The position numbers and the translations under genes are program-made. DNA of 64,000 bases from Alicyclobacillus hesperidum (lineage in GTDB: Bacteria > Bacillota > Bacilli > Alicyclobacillales > Alicyclobacillaceae), in assembly GCF_900107035.1 (NCBI RefSeq), contig NZ_FNOJ01000007.1:62001-126000 (forward strand). Reading direction: 5' to 3'. The notes beneath the pieces are model-generated. The model did not search any database. It saw only the letters and a list, made by a program, of their open reading frames with translations, and was not told the origin of the DNA. Position 1 is the stretch's first letter; the number at the start of each line of letters is the position of its first letter. Shown here one piece after another: positions 1 through 9,059 of this stretch.

Positions 1-84
1 ATTAAACCAAATAGAAAAGTCGGATTTAGAGCAGTGTAACATACTGAAGATGCGGTTGCAATTGCCGCTTGTCCTACGTTTCTG

Positions 85-109
85 CGCCGCAACGCCAAGC
101 GCTGCGGCG
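85..109. repeat. Inverted repeat downstream of panD
   Basis: Arms at 85-91 (CGCCGCA) and 103-109 (TGCGGCG) can form a 7-bp stem just past the panD stop codon. No clear T-run follows on the minus strand, so it could be a weak terminator or a 3' mRNA hairpin. Nothing else is recognised between 1 and 115. Confidence 0.35.
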
Positions 110-115
110 ATTCCA

Positions 116-508
116 TTAAGGTCCGTCCTGCCAACCGTCAAACGGCCTACTTGTCACGACGGAGGTAATCTCGTTGTGATCGCCCACAAACACGACACTC
201 GCAGTAAAGTCCTCCCATTCGCTTTCGTCGATCCAAGCTAGTGATAGGACAATGGCGTGATCGCCCGGTTGAAAGTGGCGGGCCGGCGGGCCGTTCAGGC
301 AGACAACACCGCTGTTCTCCTGGCCTTCAATCGCATAGGTGTGCCAGATAACGCCGTTCTCGAGGCTCGTGATTTGCACCATTTCGTAAGGTCGAATGCG
401 AGCGGCTCGCATCAAAGCCGGATCCAGCGTGATGCTTCCCATGTAGTTGAGATCTGCCTGCGTGACGCGAACACGGTGAAGCTTGCCTTTGCACACTTTC
501 CTCAGCAC
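116..508 (-). CDS. panD: Aspartate 1-decarboxylase
   Basis: PanD decarboxylates L-aspartate to beta-alanine for pantothenate and coenzyme A synthesis in the cytoplasm. The 130-residue product has the family length. It carries the self-processing site Gly24-Ser25 inside YMGSI; in the family, cleavage there turns Ser25 into the catalytic pyruvoyl group. The family motif VCLNGPPARHFQPGD follows. The start is GTG at 508, with a GGAGG-type ribosome site about 10 bases upstream. The usual partners panB and panC are not in the window, so the gene stands alone, followed only by a short hairpin. Confidence 0.95.
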   Translation of the reverse strand: MLRKVCKGKLHRVRVTQADLNYMGSITLDPALMRAARIRPYEMVQITSLENGVIWHTYAIEGQENSGVVCLNGPPARHFQPGDHAIVLSLAWIDESEWEDFTASVVFVGDHNEITSVVTSRPFDGWQDGP

Positions 509-588
509 GCAAATCGCCTCCTCCCCACATCCGCAGACGTGGTGTTCGATTCAGCATATTGTTTGCGTGCTTGTTCATATGTTCCAAG

Positions 589-1449
589 TTACGCGCTGGT
601 ACCCGCAGTTTCGCCGCCACCAGAACCTTGGTTCGCAGTGTCTCCGGCCCCCGGATCCTGCCATTCGATGGGCCCCGTGCCAAAGGTTTCGATGAAGTCG
701 TCAAAGAGAAGTTCTCCAGCCAGCTCGTGTCCAGCCTCGTTTGGATGCCAACTGTCGCCGTAATATTGCTGCCAAGTCTGACCGTGTGCGGCCATATAGA
801 CAGACATGTCGTGATTTAAATCGATGAAATAAATGTTTGGATTGTCAAAAGAACTCGCCTGTTGCTGTTCCACAGCAATGTAATTCTCCACTTCGGCGTG
901 ATTGTACGTCGCTGTTGCCTTGGTCACAGGCGACGTCACAAAGATCACCACGGCATTCGCCGCGAGCGCTTCCTGAATTTCGTCGTGTATGGCTTGGCTA
1001 AACGCGGCCATCGGGGTCTTGTCATACACATCATTGAGCAAGCCCCAAGAAATGACGACAATCTGAGGCTTATCCTCGGCCAACCAGGTCGCATACTTGC
1101 CGTTCTTGTCCAATCCGACTGGCGATCCGCCCACCACCGTGCGATCATCATACGTATACTGCGTATCGGTCGAATTCGAAAGTGCCGCAAACGCGCGCTT
1201 TAGATAACTATCGTTGTTCGGATCTTTCCACCCATGTGCCATGGATCCGCCGATAATCATCACCTTTTGGGTGGTCAGTTGGCTGGACAATTGCCCTGTA
1301 GGCGTCGCCGCCAGCACGTTGTCGGAGCGATTTTGCAAGGTCCCAATACACCAACCGCCGACCATCAGCATGGCCCCACTGAGAACCAGACCCGCCCCGC
1401 GCCACAGGCGTCGCCATGCCTGGCGTCGTGTGGTAGGTACCTCCTGCAT
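589..1449 (-). CDS. Membrane-anchored SGNH/GDSL-type hydrolase
   Basis: This is probably an extracytoplasmic esterase or acyl-hydrolase of the SGNH superfamily; the substrate is unknown. Residues 1-17 are basic and 19-37 are hydrophobic, forming a signal anchor. The nucleophile block reads IIGGSMAHGW (Ser69). The C-terminal D-x-x-H block is DSWHPNEAGH (Asp232, His235). A Gly/Ser/Thr-rich tail follows. The chosen ATG at 1449 has an excellent GAGGAGG five bases upstream; an ATG at 1473 or GTG at 1482 are alternatives that lengthen only the cytoplasmic end. It is transcribed toward panD with an 80-bp gap. Confidence 0.8.
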   Translation of the reverse strand: MQEVPTTRRQAWRRLWRGAGLVLSGAMLMVGGWCIGTLQNRSDNVLAATPTGQLSSQLTTQKVMIIGGSMAHGWKDPNNDSYLKRAFAALSNSTDTQYTYDDRTVVGGSPVGLDKNGKYATWLAEDKPQIVVISWGLLNDVYDKTPMAAFSQAIHDEIQEALAANAVVIFVTSPVTKATATYNHAEVENYIAVEQQQASSFDNPNIYFIDLNHDMSVYMAAHGQTWQQYYGDSWHPNEAGHELAGELLFDDFIETFGTGPIEWQDPGAGDTANQGSGGGETAGTSA

Positions 1450-1610
1450 GTGCTCCTCCTCGCGATCCGCCATCGCTGTCACCCTTTCAAACTCTGCCAG
1501 GTGGAAAGGTCCGAATTGCCTTTCATCCAGCTCGCTTGATCAAATCTCCTTTCGCTATGTATATCAAAAATTCCTTGAAGCGAATTCGAAAAATGCGGCA
1601 AACGCCAATC

Positions 1611-1829
1611 TCAATGCACAGTTTTATGTGCGTCGCAATTCACTTCGTCGATCACGTTGCGAATCACTGCATCATCGACCGTATCGTCGTCATACGTGAT
1701 AACCGCAATTTCATCCGAGAGGTCGACGTCGAAGTTGCGTACGCCCGCAACGGCATGTAAAGCCACCGAAACGCGATTGGCACAAAGTGGACATGTTGCA
1801 GATTGCAGCGTGATCGTTGAAATAGCCAT
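1611..1829 (-). CDS. Heavy-metal-associated (HMA) domain protein
   Basis: This 72-residue soluble protein has the ferredoxin-like HMA fold pattern with a CPLC metal-binding motif (Cys13, Cys16). The usual copper-chaperone motif is MxCxxC, so the Met is replaced by Ala-Thr here. The acidic C-terminal half and final Cys/His residues may also bind metal. The ATG at 1829 follows a GGAAGGGG site; a longer frame starting at 1925 lacks such support. No P-type ATPase is adjacent, so its partner is unknown. A copper or mercury binding role is inferred from the family only. Confidence 0.65.
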   Translation of the reverse strand: MAISTITLQSATCPLCANRVSVALHAVAGVRNFDVDLSDEIAVITYDDDTVDDAVIRNVIDEVNCDAHKTVH

Positions 1830-1982
1830 GGAGAGAACACCCCTTCCGCAAATGTACGGATAGCATCCCCATGCGACGGAGAGCGTTATGCCTAGGTCGA
1901 ACAGACACCTGCCATTAACACGCATACTCTTCCATAATCATACACATGTTAAAGGTGCACCTATGGATAAGGGTGGTATCGC

Positions 1983-3626
1983 ATGGGATGGTTCAAACAA
2001 CTGACAGAGCGCTGGTCGTTTACCAATCCGGTACACGGCCGCTATGCACCACACATACCAAATTTTAGGTACGCCCCTGACTATACAGGCAAGCTGGACG
2101 AGACACTTGACTACCTAGCCCAGACGCTCGGCGTAAGTGACGACTACATCGTGCGCATGATTGAGGTTCAAGGGGTTTCGGGAGCGTTGATTTTCTATTC
2201 GAGTATCTGCGACAAACGTGCGGTGGAAGATACGCTGCGCTCGATTCATTCGCACCGCTTCCCCCGCCGCATGCCAAAGAACTTGTCTCAATATTTGATT
2301 GAACACGTGCTCATCGGCTCCGACGCCATTTTCATGGTCAATATGTTCGAATTGCGCGAAGCCGTAGCATCCGGCAAGCTGGTTTTGTTGTTTGACCAAC
2401 ACAAACCGGCAGTCGTCATCAGCGCGAAAGCAGTGGAGCATCGGACCCCAGAGCAGCCTACGGTTGAAAGTGCGTCGCGCGGATCGCAGGTTGCCTTTGT
2501 CGAAAATATCGACATCAATCTGGGCATGATTCGGCAACTGTTGAGTTCCGATACCTTGGTCATTAAGCGCTGGACCATCGGCGTTCGCTCGCATCATACT
2601 GTGGCACTGGCGTTCATTCGGGACGTCGCCAACCCAGTCTTGGTCGATACCGTCATGAAGCGCCTGGAAAGCATTCACATCGACCACATCAGCAACTCGG
2701 CTGCCATTGAGCAGCGCATCAGCGATCATCCTTGGTCACTGTTCAATCTGACGCGGGTGACGACGCGTGTGGATAGCGTCTGCCGCGAATTAAACCAAGG
2801 AAAGGTAGCCGTGATTGTCGATGGCGACCCCACCGTACTCCTTGCACCTGCGACGTTTCAGGACTTTTTCCAAACCGAAGAGGATTATGTGCACTCTTGG
2901 TGGGAAGGGACATTTATTCGCTGGCTGCGCATCATTGCGTTTGTCCTAGCCGTGTGGCTTCCCGCACTCTATATCTCATTTGCCGACTTCAGCCCGGAAC
3001 TGTTACCCAAGACCATAGCGTTACAAATCGCGCAATCGCGGCAAGGCGTGCCGTTTCCGGCCGTCATGGAAGTCATCATCATGCAAACGGTCGTCGAGAT
3101 TTTGCGAGAAGCGACCCTACGTATGCCGAAACAAATGGGCCAGACCATCAGCATTGTCGGCGGCTTGGTCGTCGGTCAGGCGTCTGTTGAAGCGGGCATT
3201 GTCAGTAACATCCTGATCATCGTGGTCGCGCTGACTGCCGTCAGCATCTTTGTGACTCCCAGTTATGAATTCACCGTCATGATTCGCCTGGGCGGCTGGA
3301 TCATGATTTTAGCGGCTACTCTGCTTGGATTTTATGGGGTCGTGCTCGTCACCATCTGGGCCTTGTATGAAATCTGCAACTTAAAGTCTTTTGGTGTGCC
3401 CTATGTCGATCCTTTAGGTGGCGATTATGTCAAAGACGCCTTTGTCGATGGCTTAATCCGTCTGCCCATCACGGTGATGGACAAGCGCACCAAGCACTTG
3501 CATCCGTTCGACGCAACCGGCGATACGGATCTGGTGGTGCCCATCCCCCATCCGCAGCTTGAGAAGTGGCCGCCACCGTCCACCACCCCAAAGCGTAGGC
3601 GAAGGTGGTGGCAACGTCAGCCATGA
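1983..3626 (+). CDS. gerAA: Spore germinant receptor subunit A (GerA family)
   Basis: This is the A subunit of an inner-spore-membrane germinant receptor that triggers germination on binding small molecules. It has 547 residues. The hydrophilic N-terminal domain runs to about residue 305. It is followed by several transmembrane segments (for example around 318-336, 385-435 and 440-465) and a hydrophilic tail rich in Pro, Lys and Arg. This matches GerAA/SpoVAF architecture. The ATG follows AAGGGTGG. The gene opens a three-gene receptor operon, and its stop overlaps the next start (ATGA at 3623). In Bacillus such operons are read by sigma-G; the 57-bp upstream region contains CATAC-like sequence but I cannot place a convincing promoter. 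Confidence 0.93.
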   Translation: MGWFKQLTERWSFTNPVHGRYAPHIPNFRYAPDYTGKLDETLDYLAQTLGVSDDYIVRMIEVQGVSGALIFYSSICDKRAVEDTLRSIHSHRFPRRMPKNLSQYLIEHVLIGSDAIFMVNMFELREAVASGKLVLLFDQHKPAVVISAKAVEHRTPEQPTVESASRGSQVAFVENIDINLGMIRQLLSSDTLVIKRWTIGVRSHHTVALAFIRDVANPVLVDTVMKRLESIHIDHISNSAAIEQRISDHPWSLFNLTRVTTRVDSVCRELNQGKVAVIVDGDPTVLLAPATFQDFFQTEEDYVHSWWEGTFIRWLRIIAFVLAVWLPALYISFADFSPELLPKTIALQIAQSRQGVPFPAVMEVIIMQTVVEILREATLRMPKQMGQTISIVGGLVVGQASVEAGIVSNILIIVVALTAVSIFVTPSYEFTVMIRLGGWIMILAATLLGFYGVVLVTIWALYEICNLKSFGVPYVDPLGGDYVKDAFVDGLIRLPITVMDKRTKHLHPFDATGDTDLVVPIPHPQLEKWPPPSTTPKRRRRWWQRQP

Positions 3627-4756
3627 AACGACTGTGGCCTTTGTTCATCCTCGTCCTTTTTGGTGTGACAGGGTGCGGAGATTACCAAAAAATTAACGAG
3701 CGCTCGCAAATCATTGGCATCGGTGTCGATCCAGTGCCAGGGCGCGACGACATGCTGGCGTTCACACTGCAGATACCGAATTTAGAAAAACCTGCGTCGG
3801 AAAACATGAACCTTGGTACAGACGGCAGGCAAGGTGGAGAATCGCAAGCTTATAAAAACTTCTATGTCGAAGCGACTTCGTTGCAATCCGCAATCGCTCG
3901 GGCACAGACGACCTATGACAAATCGTTTTTTCTTGGCAATATGGAATCCATTGTTTTACAGTCCGGACTGAGCGAACAAGCGGTGATGCGCGTCACTGAG
4001 CAGATGATGAGGGACGAGTCACTTGACAAGCTTGCCGTGATCGTCGCAACACCGTCATCAGCGCGGTCCGTTTTGGCGGCCAACACCAGTTCTCCACCCG
4101 CTACCTATATCGAATCGATGTGGACGCGAGCCATCCCGCAACGCGGCTTCACGGCACCGACGCGCCTGTGGGAATTTTGGCGAGACGCCGAGTTGATTGG
4201 CCGCGAACCGCATATGCCCCTCGTCGAAAGTTTGGACAATAGCGTCAAGGTCGGTGGAACGCTGACCTTTCAAGGATATCGACCGGTTGGATCGCTCACG
4301 CCTGATGATACGGTTTTTTATAACTTGCTCGCTCACGATATCCATGCCTTGGCCCTGAACATCCCGGATGGCGACAGATCTTTTGAAATCAAAAATGCGT
4401 CGAGCCACTCAAATTTCTATGTCACAAATGACCACGGCGAGCTGACCTTGCACGACGTGATCCATGTAAGTGCAGACCTCGCGTCATCTGAAGGACTTGG
4501 CGAACGCCCCATTACGAACGCCGAAAGTGAACGGTACGAAGACGCCATCGAATCCTACGTCAAGGCGAATGCACGAAATGTGCTGAAAAGACTACAGGAG
4601 AATCAAACAGATATTGTTGGTTTTGGATTTTGGTATATGATTAAGCATCCAAAAGCGGCTCTTCTCGTGCGCGATCATTGGAGCGACATGTTCAGCCATG
4701 CGCGTCTGGATGTGCAAGCTCACTGCACCATTTCCCGCGAAGGCAACCTCATATGA
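3623..4756 (+). CDS. gerAC: Spore germinant receptor subunit C lipoprotein (Ger(x)C family)
   Basis: This is the lipoprotein subunit of the germinant receptor, expected on the outer face of the inner spore membrane. It has 377 residues with a type II signal peptide. The lipobox is FGVTGCGD, with Cys18 as the diacylglyceryl attachment site. IIGIGVDPVPG after the lipobox is typical of the family. The ATG at 3623 overlaps the gerAA stop by four bases; a GTG at 3605 is possible but would put extra polar residues before the signal peptide. The C subunit lies between A and B here, unlike the A-B-C order of B. subtilis gerA. Confidence 0.92.
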   Translation: MKRLWPLFILVLFGVTGCGDYQKINERSQIIGIGVDPVPGRDDMLAFTLQIPNLEKPASENMNLGTDGRQGGESQAYKNFYVEATSLQSAIARAQTTYDKSFFLGNMESIVLQSGLSEQAVMRVTEQMMRDESLDKLAVIVATPSSARSVLAANTSSPPATYIESMWTRAIPQRGFTAPTRLWEFWRDAELIGREPHMPLVESLDNSVKVGGTLTFQGYRPVGSLTPDDTVFYNLLAHDIHALALNIPDGDRSFEIKNASSHSNFYVTNDHGELTLHDVIHVSADLASSEGLGERPITNAESERYEDAIESYVKANARNVLKRLQENQTDIVGFGFWYMIKHPKAALLVRDHWSDMFSHARLDVQAHCTISREGNLI

Positions 4757-4770
4757 CAGGAGGTAAACAC

Positions 4771-5943
4771 TTGAACAAGGCAACCCTTTCTAAGTACCAA
4801 GCCATCGCTCTTTCTTCATCAAGTTACCTGCCTGTCATGTTCTGGTTTTATCCAAGCGTTGCTGTACACTACGCACTGCTCGACGCACAGTGGGCAGTTC
4901 TCGCTGTGGTACTTATCGGCGTTTGGGTCAATTGGATGCACGGCAAGTTTAATGACCGCTTCCCGAATATGACAGGGGCGGATCCGGCCATCCTGCTGTT
5001 CGGAAAACCCTTGGGCAAACTGATTGTCATAAGCTATATGCCAGTCTACATTCTGTTTGTGGCGCTCAGTCTATATTTCACAATTAGTTTGATGAAGTAC
5101 TTTTTCCCGCACACGCCTCGCTATATCCTTGGCGCCGCCATGATGCTCGTCAGTTGGCGTGGAGCTTGGTGCGGAATCGAGGCGCTTGGCCGCACGGCCG
5201 CCATTGTTCATCCTTTGACCTTTGCTGGCATTATTGCATCGTTTACAGCCATTTTGTTTCAAGCGAAGCATCCGATGATCCCGCTTACGATGGCAAGCCC
5301 AAAGGCCACCGCCATCGCAACATATCATCTGCTACCCCTTTACCTCGGCGTGGATCTCATTCTCATCTTGAGTCCATATTACGCACACAAAAACAAAGTC
5401 AGTGCATGGTACCCAGTATACGGATCCATAGCCAGTGCCATCATTGTACTCTTGGTCTTCTTTTCCATCGTGATGAACCTAGGTTGGTCCCCTGTGGAAC
5501 GGCTGGCCTATCCAGTCCAAGTGGTCATTCAACTCATTCGCATGCGTGGCTTTTTGGTCGAGCGCTTAGGAATTGTAATTATCATCCTATCGGTCGCGTT
5601 CACCACACTTTTTATCAGCAATCACATCTGGGGCATTTCCACGACCATTGCTCGAATATTTGGCCAGTCGGATCACAAGTTTAAGCCGTTTACCTTCTTC
5701 GCTGCACCGTGTATATATACCATCAGCATGATTGTGCAGTCGACCGTCGAAGCGCGCTCGCTCGTATACAACATTCTGACCCCGGTGACTTGGCTGCTTG
5801 TGGTCATTATTCCGACCGTCAAGCTCGTCACGTCGTACGTACGAAACATCCGTACCGATGACCGAGAAGAAGGTCCGAAACAAATCAAGCAGCCAAGTCG
5901 CAGGTACCGGCGGCTTCAGCGCCGAGCGAAAGGAAGAGTGTAA
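4771..5943 (+). CDS. gerAB: Spore germinant receptor subunit B (GerAB/YndE permease family)
   Basis: This integral membrane subunit belongs to the amino acid-polyamine-organocation-like superfamily and probably forms the ligand-binding pocket of the receptor. It has 390 residues with about ten hydrophobic segments and a basic C-terminal tail. The start is set at TTG 4771 because a perfect AGGAGGT (4759-4765) lies six bases upstream and the N-terminus NKATLSKYQAIAL matches the family. An ATG at 4753 overlaps the gerAC stop but has no ribosome site of its own. It is the last gene of the receptor operon and converges on the aldo-keto reductase six bases away. Confidence 0.9.
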   Translation: MNKATLSKYQAIALSSSSYLPVMFWFYPSVAVHYALLDAQWAVLAVVLIGVWVNWMHGKFNDRFPNMTGADPAILLFGKPLGKLIVISYMPVYILFVALSLYFTISLMKYFFPHTPRYILGAAMMLVSWRGAWCGIEALGRTAAIVHPLTFAGIIASFTAILFQAKHPMIPLTMASPKATAIATYHLLPLYLGVDLILILSPYYAHKNKVSAWYPVYGSIASAIIVLLVFFSIVMNLGWSPVERLAYPVQVVIQLIRMRGFLVERLGIVIIILSVAFTTLFISNHIWGISTTIARIFGQSDHKFKPFTFFAAPCIYTISMIVQSTVEARSLVYNILTPVTWLLVVIIPTVKLVTSYVRNIRTDDREEGPKQIKQPSRRYRRLQRRAKGRV

Positions 5944-5949
5944 ACGGTG

Positions 5950-6819
5950 TTACTGCGCCAAGCTCGACAACGTTTGAAAATCAGCATCACGAAGATCGAT
6001 ACTGACGGCCGCCATGTTCTCTTCCAAATGTGCGACGGATGAGGTGCCGGGAATCGGAAGCATGACGGGCGAACGCTTTAGCAACCAGGCTAAAGCCAAT
6101 TGGGATGGTTTCGCCTGCAACCGCTTGGCAATCTCGTCAAGGGGTCCGCCCGCTTTCGCAAGCTGGCCAGTCGCCAGTGGAAACCAAGGGATGAACGCAA
6201 TCTGATTCGCCTCGCAGTACTGTAAAACCGGCTCAGCATCGCGTTTTACGAGGTTATACAGATTCTGCACAGATGCGATTTTGGCAATTTTACTGGCGGC
6301 TTCAATTTGCTCAACGCTCACTTCGCTCAGACCGATGTGGCGAATCTTCCCCTCGTCTTGTAATAGCTTTAACTCGCCGATTTGCTCTTCCAGAGGAACC
6401 TTGGGATCGATCCGGTGCAGTTGTAACAGGTCAATCCGCTCAACCCCTAGATGGCGCAAGCTTAAATGGACCTGTTGTCGTAAATATTCGGGTCGTCCGA
6501 CCGGGCGCCAATCGTCCGGACCGGAGCGGGTAAGTCCCGCCTTTGTGGCGATGACGAGGTTATCCGGGTACGGGTGTAACGCCTTGCGAATCAACATTTC
6601 GGACACAAACGGTCCGTAGGCGTCGGCTGTATCAATAAACGTGACATCGAGTTCCACCGCGCGGCGCAGGACTCTCACAGCTTCATCAGGATCGCGAGGA
6701 TCTCCCCAAACCCCTGGGCCTGTCAATTGCATAGCACCGTACCCGAGACGATGCACGGTCAAATCGCCGCCGATGGTCAACGACCCAGATCGCTTCGCGG
6801 ACATCGTTTCATTGGTCAT
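5950..6819 (-). CDS. Aldo-keto reductase
   Basis: This NAD(P)H-dependent oxidoreductase adopts the AKR TIM barrel. It has 289 residues and all four catalytic residues: Asp63 and Tyr68 (IDTADAYG), Lys93 (IATKAG) and His135 (LQLHRID). The C-terminal cofactor segment [13 protein letters not shown] is present. The ATG follows GGAGGAATAAC. It resembles general AKR proteins of the YdbC/YccK type in bacilli; the physiological substrate cannot be told from sequence. It stands alone, converging on gerAB. Confidence 0.9.
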   Translation of the reverse strand: MTNETMSAKRSGSLTIGGDLTVHRLGYGAMQLTGPGVWGDPRDPDEAVRVLRRAVELDVTFIDTADAYGPFVSEMLIRKALHPYPDNLVIATKAGLTRSGPDDWRPVGRPEYLRQQVHLSLRHLGVERIDLLQLHRIDPKVPLEEQIGELKLLQDEGKIRHIGLSEVSVEQIEAASKIAKIASVQNLYNLVKRDAEPVLQYCEANQIAFIPWFPLATGQLAKAGGPLDEIAKRLQAKPSQLALAWLLKRSPVMLPIPGTSSVAHLEENMAAVSIDLRDADFQTLSSLAQ

Positions 6820-7246
6820 GTTATTCCTCCAAGTCTCTCATACAAATGTTTAGTTCGGCATACTCCGTTTAACCTGTCCAAATGAAAACGCCAAAATGCC
6901 TGCACCGACCTGTCACGTACCAATCTCGCGTGCGTGATCGGTCTAACGCCCGTCGTGTTCTATGTACGATACGGTTGATACCTGTGGCAAAATCGCCGAC
7001 TGTGTCGCAAGTGGTCGTGGTGAACTGTCCATTCTCCACCCTTGACATCAGGAGTGTTTGGAATAAAATGTATAGCTGTACGCGTAGTCACCGCATCTTA
7101 TAAACAAAACCAAACGGCAGTAGCGGTCGCTACGTGTCGATGTCATTGTGCTCAAGAGGAACTTTCGGGAACCGTCGGGGGTGTAATTGTCCGGGGCGCC
7201 GATGCCGCAAGCGACTCCACCGATGCGACGTCGCGCCCCCTTTGTA
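6820..7246. other. 427-bp stretch without a convincing gene
   Basis: No reading frame here has a ribosome site or recognisable product. A consensus-like promoter points rightward at 7042-7069. An inverted repeat follows, with arms 7193-7199 (GGGGCGC) and 7233-7239 (GCGCCCC). The left part should contain the leftward promoter of the aldo-keto reductase, which I could not identify with confidence. Confidence 0.5.
7042..7069 (+). promoter_or_regulatory. Candidate sigma-A promoter with no annotated target
   Basis: TTGACA at 7042-7047 and TAAAAT at 7064-7069 are separated by 16 bases. Transcription would start near 7077 and run toward the opposite-strand small gene at 7247-7420. No coding gene follows in this direction, so a short RNA is possible. 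Confidence 0.45.
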
Positions 7247-7420
7247 TCAGGCCCGTTGGAACAACTGCACCTGCACAAGGAAGGAGTCTGGCATTTCTTG
7301 CTTGGCAAATGCCTCCGCTTCTTTTGCACTTCCAAGGGGTGGTGTGAGAACGATTTTCGGCTGCTTGGCAATCACTTCGTACATCGTCTTATATGCAAAC
7401 ACCTTGTATACGCTCATCAT
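7247..7420 (-). CDS. Small protein of unknown function (57 residues)
   Basis: A 57-residue frame starts with two ATG codons preceded by a strong GGAGGCGAG ribosome site with proper spacing, which is the main reason to believe it. The product (MMSVYKVFAYKTMYEV...) is soluble-looking, with a segment QPKIVLTPPLG in the middle and no membrane segment. I do not recognise a family. It lies alone between glpX and the empty region. Confidence 0.5.
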   Translation of the reverse strand: MMSVYKVFAYKTMYEVIAKQPKIVLTPPLGSAKEAEAFAKQEMPDSFLVQVQLFQRA

Positions 7421-7574
7421 GATATACTCGCCTCCTGAATTCCATCTTTCATATGTAGTGTATTCCGAAGGCGTTGCGCGCTCAATCGAAAAAAAGTCGA
7501 TTGTATGCGCTAGCATCAGAAGGATGTACGAAACGTTAGGCTAACGAAACCGCTTGCCCTAACGAAGTAGCCAC

Positions 7575-8540
7575 TCAGTCGTTCCACCCCACTTTGCGAT
7601 CTAGATTATGGATGGCATCGACAAAGCGCACCGTACCCGTTTTCGCACGCATCACAATCGACTGCGTACGGGCACGGCCGTTCGCAAGGAACCGCACACC
7701 ATGCAATAGCGATCCGTCCGTTACACCCGTAGCTGAGAAAATGGCATCATCACCTGCAACCATGTCGTCCAACACGAAAACGTGGTCCACATCCGTGATT
7801 CCCATGTCGAGACAGCGCTGGCGCTGCTCTTCGTTCTCGGGAAGCAGGCGCCCCTGCATCTCCCCACCCAGACATTTCAGGGCACACGCGGCCAGGACCC
7901 CTTCCGGAGCTCCGCCCGCCCCCAGCAAGATATCCACACCGCTTTCCGGAAACGCCGTTTGTATGGCAGCGGCCACATCGCCGCTCGGAATGAGTTTGAT
8001 CCGGGCGCCAGCCGCCCGCACTTGCTCAATGAGTTCCGCGTGCCGGGGCCTGTCCAAAATGACAGCAACGACCTGTGACACAGGCTTATGATTGGCCTTT
8101 GCAACAGCCTCCAGATTTTCACGAACACTCTGTTCCATATGTACGCGTCCCTTGGCACTTGGCCCAACGACAAGCTTATCCATATACATATCCGGTGCAT
8201 GAAGTAGGTTCCCGCGCGGGGCAATCGCAACGACAGTCATCGCGTCCGTCTGACCGCTGGCGACGACCTCGGTTCCTTCCAACGGATCTACCGCGACGTC
8301 GACGATGGGAGGCACGCCAGTACCCAGTCGCTCGCCGATGTACAGCATGGGAGCTTCATCCATTTCACCTTCGCCAATGACGACGGTTCAGTCCATCGAG
8401 ACGGTGTCAAACATCCTACGCATCGCTTCGGTCGCTGCTTTGTCTGCTTCCATCTTGTTGCCCCGCCCCATCCAGTGCGCGCTCTTAAGCGCCGCCAGTT
8501 CAGTTACGCGGACAATTTCCATCGCCAACTCGCGTTCCAT
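7575..8540 (-). pseudogene. glpX: Class II fructose-1,6-bisphosphatase with an in-frame TGA
   Basis: The frame from ATG 8540 to 7575 encodes a 321-codon GlpX-type phosphatase that would convert fructose-1,6-bisphosphate to fructose-6-phosphate in gluconeogenesis. The N-terminus [20 protein letters not shown] is intact and the ATG follows GAGGTGG. One codon, TGA at 8388-8390, interrupts it between VSMD and [13 protein letters not shown]; the family has Gly there (D-G-T). No frame change occurs around it. Metal-site motifs VIGEGE and DPLEGT lie after the stop. A restart at ATG 8363 would drop the N-terminal metal ligand region and the GEGE motif. This is a recent nonsense mutation, a sequencing error, or possibly readthrough. 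Confidence 0.85.
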
Positions 8541-8727
8541 GTCACATCCACCTCTTTCCTTTCCAACACCCCCAGTATCATCTTCACGATGACTGACTAT
8601 GCGAACAATTGCCGAATCTATTCGTCTGTATCTTGCATTCGCGGAGTCCCTGTAGTGAAATGAACATGAGCTGTATGACCGTGCGTAGTTGGCGTACCGC
8701 CGTTTTCTTTGGCAAGGAGGCTTTTCG

Positions 8728-9042
8728 ATGCAGCCGACGGACGAAGATTCATCACTGCCATTTCCTTGGCGTTATGTTTCGGCATTTCTCATTTGCGTTG
8801 CCCTGACCGGACTCGCCATTTTGATTGCGAACGAACTTCATATGCCCCATGCGGTTACCGTCGTCATCATCCTTGGCATGGCACTGGTGCAAGTCATTCT
8901 TCAACTCACATTGTTGTTGCACGCCAGTTTCAAAGACGAGCGCTGGGTGCGCTTGGCCGCCCTCCTTGGCGGCACATTTATCGCCGTCGTCGTCGTTAGC
9001 TTTACCTATTTGGTGATGACCTTTCAAAGCGGCGTTTCGTGA
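8728..9042 (+). CDS. Cytochrome oxidase subunit IV-like membrane protein
   Basis: This 104-residue protein has three hydrophobic segments (about 16-35, 43-63 and 74-98). It fits the prokaryotic cytochrome c/quinol oxidase subunit IV family (CtaF/QoxD-like), a small accessory subunit of haem-copper oxidases. The ATG at 8728 has AAGGAGG seven bases upstream. No catalytic oxidase subunit is nearby, so it is either a stray copy or serves a complex encoded elsewhere. The family call rests on length and topology plus a weak sequence resemblance. Confidence 0.55.
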   Translation: MQPTDEDSSLPFPWRYVSAFLICVALTGLAILIANELHMPHAVTVVIILGMALVQVILQLTLLLHASFKDERWVRLAALLGGTFIAVVVVSFTYLVMTFQSGVS

Positions 9043-9059
9043 CGAGAAAGGAGATTTGC

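Noticed and set aside
6882-7103. 73-codon plus-strand frame in the empty region
   Set aside because: No ribosome site and no recognisable sequence; composition looks random.
8388-8390. TGA in glpX as a selenocysteine codon
   Set aside because: The family has Gly here, not Cys or Sec, there is no selenoprotein precedent in GlpX, and no SECIS-like structure was apparent.
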